A stretch of 9,331 bases of DNA from Clostridiales bacterium (GTDB lineage Bacteria > Bacillota_A > Clostridia > Christensenellales > Christensenellaceae), in NCBI GenBank assembly GCA_003149735.1, contig QANA01000034.1, positions 1 to 9,331 on the forward strand, written 5' to 3'. Numbering within the stretch: the first letter of the stretch is position 1; every line of letters begins with the position of its first letter. The notes below the pieces were generated by a model. That model was not told the origin of the DNA, searched no databases, and worked only from the letters and a program-made list of their open reading frames with translations. Positions 6,552 through 9,331 of the stretch are shown one piece after another. A program made the translations under genes and the position numbers.

Positions 6552-6710
6552 TCAGCAGGAGCGATACATATGGATGCCAATCAGAATGAATGCAATTCCT
6601 ATGATCAGCAACCAGGCCCAGCATGGAAGAATTAGCAGGAAAATTGCTGCTCCAATGCTGATGACGATCCCACCGGAAATTTTTACATATCTCCCACTCC
6701 ATCTTTTCAC
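6552..6710 (-). CDS. Small two-helix membrane protein of unknown function upstream of spoVM
   Basis: A minus-strand ORF opens with GTG at 6710 and runs 52 codons to TGA at 6552-6554. I do not recognise the family. The start MKRWSGRYVK is basic. Residues 11-29 (ISGGIVISIGAAIFLLILP) and 31-49 (WAWLLIIGIAFILIGIHMY) are two hydrophobic segments joined by a Pro-Cys turn, and the end is RSC. The positive-inside rule would put both ends in the cytoplasm. GAGGG precedes the GTG by 7 bases. It ends 29 bases before spoVM on the same strand with no terminator between, so they are likely co-transcribed and it may act in sporulation. That role is inference. Support for coding is the clean hydrophobic pattern, the ribosome site and the operon position. 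Confidence 0.68.
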   Translation of the reverse strand: MKRWSGRYVKISGGIVISIGAAIFLLILPCWAWLLIIGIAFILIGIHMYRSC

Positions 6711-6743
6711 ACTTATTCCCTCATCTCTTACTATATTTAATTT

Positions 6744-6770
6744 ATATTATGCGGAAGCAATCAGTTATGC
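6744..6770 (-). promoter_or_regulatory. Possible sporulation-sigma promoter for the small membrane gene and spoVM
   Basis: On the minus strand GCATAAC (from 6770) precedes CATAATAT (6751-6744). CATAATAT fits the CATANNNT form of mother-cell sigma-E -10 elements, and the ATA upstream fits the -35 core. The gap between ATA and CATA is 14 bases, a little short. The element ends 33 bases before the GTG. A competing sigma-A reading, TTGCTT-N19-TATAGT, is poorly spaced and would leave almost no leader. Weak evidence, strengthened only by spoVM being sigma-E dependent in B. subtilis. Confidence 0.3.
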
Positions 6771-6779
6771 TATTTTTCA

Positions 6780-6808
6780 TTGAAACTCTCTTCTTTTTTC
6801 GATATGAT
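6780..6808 (+). promoter_or_regulatory. Sigma-A promoter of the DUF3842 gene
   Basis: TTGAAA (6780-6785), 17 bases, TATGAT (6803-6808). Transcription would start near 6815, just before the GGAGG at 6824-6828. Confidence 0.8.
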
Positions 6809-6839
6809 ACTTTTATTAGTTCTGGAGGTTTTGACTTAT

Positions 6840-7250
6840 ATGAAAATATTGGTAATTGACGGTCAGGGAGGGCGAGTCGGTCGTCTATTGATTGAAGGCC
6901 TGAAGCAGCAGGCTCCCCAATTGTATATTACTGCTATCGGTTCAAACAGTATTGCGACAGCTTCTATGCTGAAGGCAGGCGCGGATGAAGGAGCGACCGG
7001 AGAAAATCCGGTTGTATTTAACAGTGCAACAGCAGATATTATTGTAGGCCCTATCGGCATTATACTTTCCAATGCTTTGTTGGGAGAAATTACTCCAAGT
7101 ATGGCTGAGGCTGTTTCCAGCAGTAAAGCTAAAAAAATATTGATTCCAATTAATCGTTGCAACAATTTGGTGGTTGGTATTCAAACGCTTTCGTTGCCCG
7201 AATTTGTCGAATTAGCCATACAGGAAGTATTGCAAATTACCCGGGAATGA
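6840..7250 (+). CDS. DUF3842 family protein
   Basis: The 136-residue product matches the DUF3842 family of Firmicutes, whose function is unknown to me. It opens with a Rossmann-like strand and glycine loop, MKILVIDGQGGRVG (1-14), suggesting nucleotide or dinucleotide binding. The family's hallmark block follows: ADIIVGPIGIILSNALLGEITPSMAEAV, in two pieces around 62-75 and 76-89, then KKILIPINRCNNLVVG (about 97-112). It looks cytoplasmic with no membrane segment. The frame is open 20 codons further upstream to ATG 6780, but that start overlaps the promoter and has no ribosome site. ATG 6840 has GGAGG 11 bases before it. It is followed by a permease gene after a 155-base gap with its own promoter, so a shared operon is doubtful. 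Confidence 0.87.
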   Translation: MKILVIDGQGGRVGRLLIEGLKQQAPQLYITAIGSNSIATASMLKAGADEGATGENPVVFNSATADIIVGPIGIILSNALLGEITPSMAEAVSSSKAKKILIPINRCNNLVVGIQTLSLPEFVELAIQEVLQITRE

Positions 7251-7298
7251 CTTTTGTATAAAACGTGTAGAAATATGAACAAATTTTGAAATTTTACT

Positions 7299-7353
7299 TT
7301 GCAAAATCTATAGAATCATGTATAATCAATTCTAATGTGTAACTTGTTATAAT
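7299..7353 (+). promoter_or_regulatory. Promoter region of the nucleobase permease gene, possibly two start sites
   Basis: TTGCAA (7299-7304), 16 bases, TATAAT (7321-7326) with TG directly before the -10. A second TATAAT at 7348-7353 has TG at 7345-7346 (extended -10) but no recognisable -35. The leader would be about 45 to 75 bases. I looked for a purine riboswitch before the ATG at 7406 and saw none. Confidence 0.7.
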
Positions 7354-7405
7354 ATGTATTTTTATGCACCTACACAAGATTATTTGTAAAAGGAGAAAGT
7401 TCAAA

Positions 7406-8812
7406 ATGTCTTCCAAGAATCAATCAGCAATGGGATATTTGCCTGATGAGCGGCCGCCGTTTTTAAAGCTTTTGCTTTATGCGATTCAGCAGATCATCGT
7501 TATGTTCCCAGCAACGGTAACCGTCGCTTTGATTACCAACTTCCATATTTCTACGACGATTTTCGCCAGTGGCCTTGCGACTCTTTGCTTTGTGCTCATT
7601 ACGGGTCGTAAGATTCCGCTTTACTATGGTTCCAGCTTTTCTTACCTTTCTGCGATTCTCGGCATCATGGCCGCAAAGGCAGCTGAAGGATGCGATTTGA
7701 ATACGCAGATTTCTTATGCACAGTTTGGTATCATCATGTCCGGTTTTGTTTCTATTATCGCCGGTTTGTTGGTTAACTGGGCAGGAAGAGATATCATCGA
7801 AAAAATTTTGCCGCCTACGATTACCGGGCCTATTGCTATGGTTATTGGCCTGACTTTGGCGACCAATGCGCTGGGAGACGCTTGTTCTCTATCTATTAAT
7901 GCCTCGGGTACTCTGGCTGTTGCAGAAGATGCAGTGGCTTCCGCAACTAATTACGCATGGATTTGCTCGTTGGTAACGTTGCTCTCCACCATTATTCTTT
8001 CTGTTTATTTGAAGGGCTTTTGGGGGCAGTTGCCGCTTCTCTTTGGACCTATTTTAGGCTGCATTACTGCTTTTATTATCAAATTGGCAACGGGCGTAGA
8101 TCTTTTCCGGGTTTTGCCTGATGCTGCCAACAGTGGTGTTTTCGCACTTCCCACTTTTACTTTGCCGATTCCTTCCTGGGAAGCGGTAGCGGCGATTATG
8201 CCTATCGCAATTGCCACAATTCCGGAATCTTCCGCACATATCTATCAGCTGGATATTTATGTTAACAATCTTGCTAAGACCAAGGGCTCTGACAAGACCT
8301 ATAATATCGCTGATAAACTTGGCCTCAACTTGATTGGCGATGGTATTGGAGATATGGTTTCTGCGGCGGTTGGTGGCCCTGCAGGTACTAACTATGGTGA
8401 AAATATCAGTGCAATGGCAATTACCAAGGTCTTTTCGGTTCCCGTATTAATGACTGCGGCAGTGTTGGCGATGGTAATTTCCTGCTTTACACCTTTGATC
8501 AATGCTATTTACGCAATTCCTACGGCTGTAATCGGAGGCCTGGAGATTTATCTGTTTGGCGCGATTGCGGCTCAGGGCATCGCTATTATGATTGACAAAA
8601 AGACGGATATGTTTAGCGCTAAGAATATTTCCGTTATTGCCTGCATCATGATTATTGGCATTGGTGGCAATTATGGGTTCCCCAATGGTACAATTCCCTT
8701 CTTTGGAATGAACATTCCCTGCATTGCCGGCGCAGCTGTATTTGGTATTTTGTTGAACCTGCTGTTGAGCATTGGCGAAAAGAAAAAAAGTGCAAAAAAT
8801 GAAGAAGCCTGA
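7406..8812 (+). CDS. Uracil/xanthine-type permease (NCS2/NAT family)
   Basis: This inner-membrane protein imports a nucleobase, probably uracil or a purine, with protons. The product has 468 residues and the many hydrophobic segments of the 14-helix NAT fold. Family landmarks, numbered from this start, are YYGSSFSYLSAI (73-84), the substrate-site helix TIPESSAHIYQLD with E274, and the signature GGPAGTNYGENISAMAITKV (323-342) with E332. These resemble UraA-type proteins, but purine transport cannot be excluded from sequence. ATG 7406 follows AAAGGAG with a 10-base spacer. An upstream in-frame ATG at 7364 would add 14 basic residues and lacks a ribosome site. A basic tail (GEKKKSAKNEEA) ends in the cytoplasm. 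It has its own promoter and terminator. Confidence 0.92.
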   Translation: MSSKNQSAMGYLPDERPPFLKLLLYAIQQIIVMFPATVTVALITNFHISTTIFASGLATLCFVLITGRKIPLYYGSSFSYLSAILGIMAAKAAEGCDLNTQISYAQFGIIMSGFVSIIAGLLVNWAGRDIIEKILPPTITGPIAMVIGLTLATNALGDACSLSINASGTLAVAEDAVASATNYAWICSLVTLLSTIILSVYLKGFWGQLPLLFGPILGCITAFIIKLATGVDLFRVLPDAANSGVFALPTFTLPIPSWEAVAAIMPIAIATIPESSAHIYQLDIYVNNLAKTKGSDKTYNIADKLGLNLIGDGIGDMVSAAVGGPAGTNYGENISAMAITKVFSVPVLMTAAVLAMVISCFTPLINAIYAIPTAVIGGLEIYLFGAIAAQGIAIMIDKKTDMFSAKNISVIACIMIIGIGGNYGFPNGTIPFFGMNIPCIAGAAVFGILLNLLLSIGEKKKSAKNEEA

Positions 8813-8821
8813 TTAGGCTTA

Positions 8822-8866
8822 TATCAAAAAAACGCTCTTCTTTTATAGATGAGCGTTTTTTTGATA
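8822..8866. terminator. Bidirectional rho-independent terminator
   Basis: TATCAAAAAAACGCTC (8822-8837) and GAGCGTTTTTTTGATA (8851-8866) pair perfectly over a 13-base loop. A7 and T7 runs flank the GAGCG core, so either strand ends in a U-tract. It separates the convergent permease and VOC-family genes. Confidence 0.92.
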
Positions 8867-8897
8867 CGTAAAAATCAATTAGTAAACTCTTGCGTAT

Positions 8898-9266
8898 TTA
8901 TCTTTTAGGGACAATTTCAATCCAATATTCATCAGGGTCTGTAATAAAATAAATGCCCATAGAAGGATTTTCGTAGCAAATGCATCCCATTTCTTTGTGC
9001 TTTTGGTAAGAAGCTTCATAATCATCTGTTTCCAAAGCTAAATGGAACTCATTATCACCCAGATTATAGGGATGATCCCAGTCACGCAGCCAAGTCAACT
9101 CTAACAGATGTTCAGAGCGACCGTCTGTTAAATAAACAATTTTAAAACTGCCATCCTCTGCTTCTTTACATTTGCTTACTGTTAGCCCCAATGCCTCTTC
9201 ATAAAATTTAAGAGACTTTTCCATGTCTAAAACATTGAAGTTGTTATGTACAAATTTATATGCCAT
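8898..9266 (-). CDS. VOC-family glyoxalase I-like metalloprotein
   Basis: The 122-residue product is a two-module vicinal oxygen chelate protein of glyoxalase I type, which isomerises methylglyoxal-thiol adducts. The four metal ligands line up with the E. coli GloA set: H7 (KFVHNNF), E56 (LLELTW), H75 (NEFHLALETDD) and E117 (YWIEIVPK). FYEEALGL (21-28) and ITDPDEYWIE (108-117) are family blocks. Most anaerobic Firmicutes lack glutathione, so the thiol partner is unknown and other VOC reactions are possible. ATG 9266 has AAGGAG 8 bases before it. The frame also opens at GTG 9275, which overlaps that ribosome site and is rejected. It stands alone and converges on the permease gene. Confidence 0.9.
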   Translation of the reverse strand: MAYKFVHNNFNVLDMEKSLKFYEEALGLTVSKCKEAEDGSFKIVYLTDGRSEHLLELTWLRDWDHPYNLGDNEFHLALETDDYEASYQKHKEMGCICYENPSMGIYFITDPDEYWIEIVPKR

Positions 9267-9295
9267 ATTCCCCACTCCTTTTTTACAATCATTTA

Positions 9296-9317
9296 TTTAA
9301 CTATATCACAAGTTAAA
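9296..9317 (-). promoter_or_regulatory. Extended -10 promoter overlapped by an inverted repeat, upstream of the VOC gene
   Basis: On the minus strand TGATATAGT (9308-9300) is an extended -10 with a poor -35 (TAGCTC at 17 bases). The same bases lie inside an inverted repeat, TTTAACT (9296-9302) and AGTTAAA (9311-9317) with an 8-base spacer. The element ends 33 bases before the ATG. A repressor binding here would occlude the -10. Regulation is inference. Confidence 0.4.
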
Positions 9318-9331
9318 ATAATGAGCTATAG

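Noticed and set aside
6395..6580. Minus-strand 61-codon ORF overlapping spoVM
   Set aside because: It is in another frame, reads through the 30-base terminator palindrome and lacks a ribosome site. The shorter spoVM frame explains the GGAGG at this place.
6544..6783. Plus-strand 79-codon ORF opposite the small membrane gene
   Set aside because: It has no usable ribosome site, its peptide has no family-like features, and it runs through the divergent promoter region. The minus strand gives a cleaner protein with a ribosome site and operon partner.
6780..6839. Upstream 20-codon extension of the DUF3842 protein
   Set aside because: The extension overlaps the TTGAAA-N17-TATGAT promoter and would start at its -35 box. 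The family starts at MKILVIDGQGG.
7354..7405. Purine riboswitch before the permease
   Set aside because: I could not find the paired stems or conserved junction bases, and only about 50 bases remain after the second -10.
1673..9331. Mobile element, CRISPR array or defence island
   Set aside because: There are no spaced direct repeats, transposase or integrase motifs, tRNA genes or terminal repeats. Gene content and order are those of a conserved chromosomal core.

Overview
The window reads as chromosomal core DNA of a low-GC, endospore-forming Firmicute, most likely an anaerobe of the Negativicutes or Clostridia. The reasons are the divergent arrangement rpmB / asp23-fakA-(recG), the small sporulation gene spoVM beside rpmB (the same neighbourhood as in Bacillus subtilis, from memory of that map), a DUF3842 gene, strong GGAGG ribosome binding sites and consensus sigma-A promoters. 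No mobile element, CRISPR array, tRNA or rRNA was seen. No stretch over 300 bases is without a gene once two small unlisted genes on the minus strand are included.

Layout. 1-1672: a MarR-type repressor gene (minus strand) diverges from a D-lactate dehydrogenase gene (plus strand) that carries an unusual four-cysteine C-terminal tail. The spacer holds a consensus promoter for marR and a nested palindrome just upstream of ldhA. 1701-1760: a long perfect hairpin that can stop transcription from both sides. 1855-5985 (minus strand): asp23 (YloU-like), fakA (YloV-like fatty acid kinase) and recG, driven from a consensus promoter at 6027-6055. A terminator lies between fakA and recG. 6108-6369: promoter and gene for zinc-ribbon ribosomal protein L28. 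6421-6450: a 30-base palindrome acting as a two-way terminator between rpmB and the converging minus-strand pair.

6454-6710 (minus strand) holds two small genes: a 22-codon spoVM and, 29 bases upstream of it, a GTG-started 52-codon membrane protein that I do not recognise. The likeliest source of new biology in the window is this pair, a probable two-gene sporulation unit. 6780-7250: promoter and gene for a DUF3842 protein. 7299-8812: promoter region and gene for a uracil/xanthine-type (NCS2) permease. 8822-8866: another two-way terminator. 8898-9266: a VOC-fold, glyoxalase I-like protein with all four expected metal ligands.

How the genes work together is mostly housekeeping: translation (L28), membrane lipid supply (FakA, Asp23), replication-fork repair (RecG), fermentative NADH reoxidation (LdhA), nucleobase uptake, methylglyoxal-type detoxification and spore coat assembly (SpoVM). 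I see no defence system or other large undescribed system. The novelty lies in the small ORFs, the LdhA tail and a few regulatory layouts.
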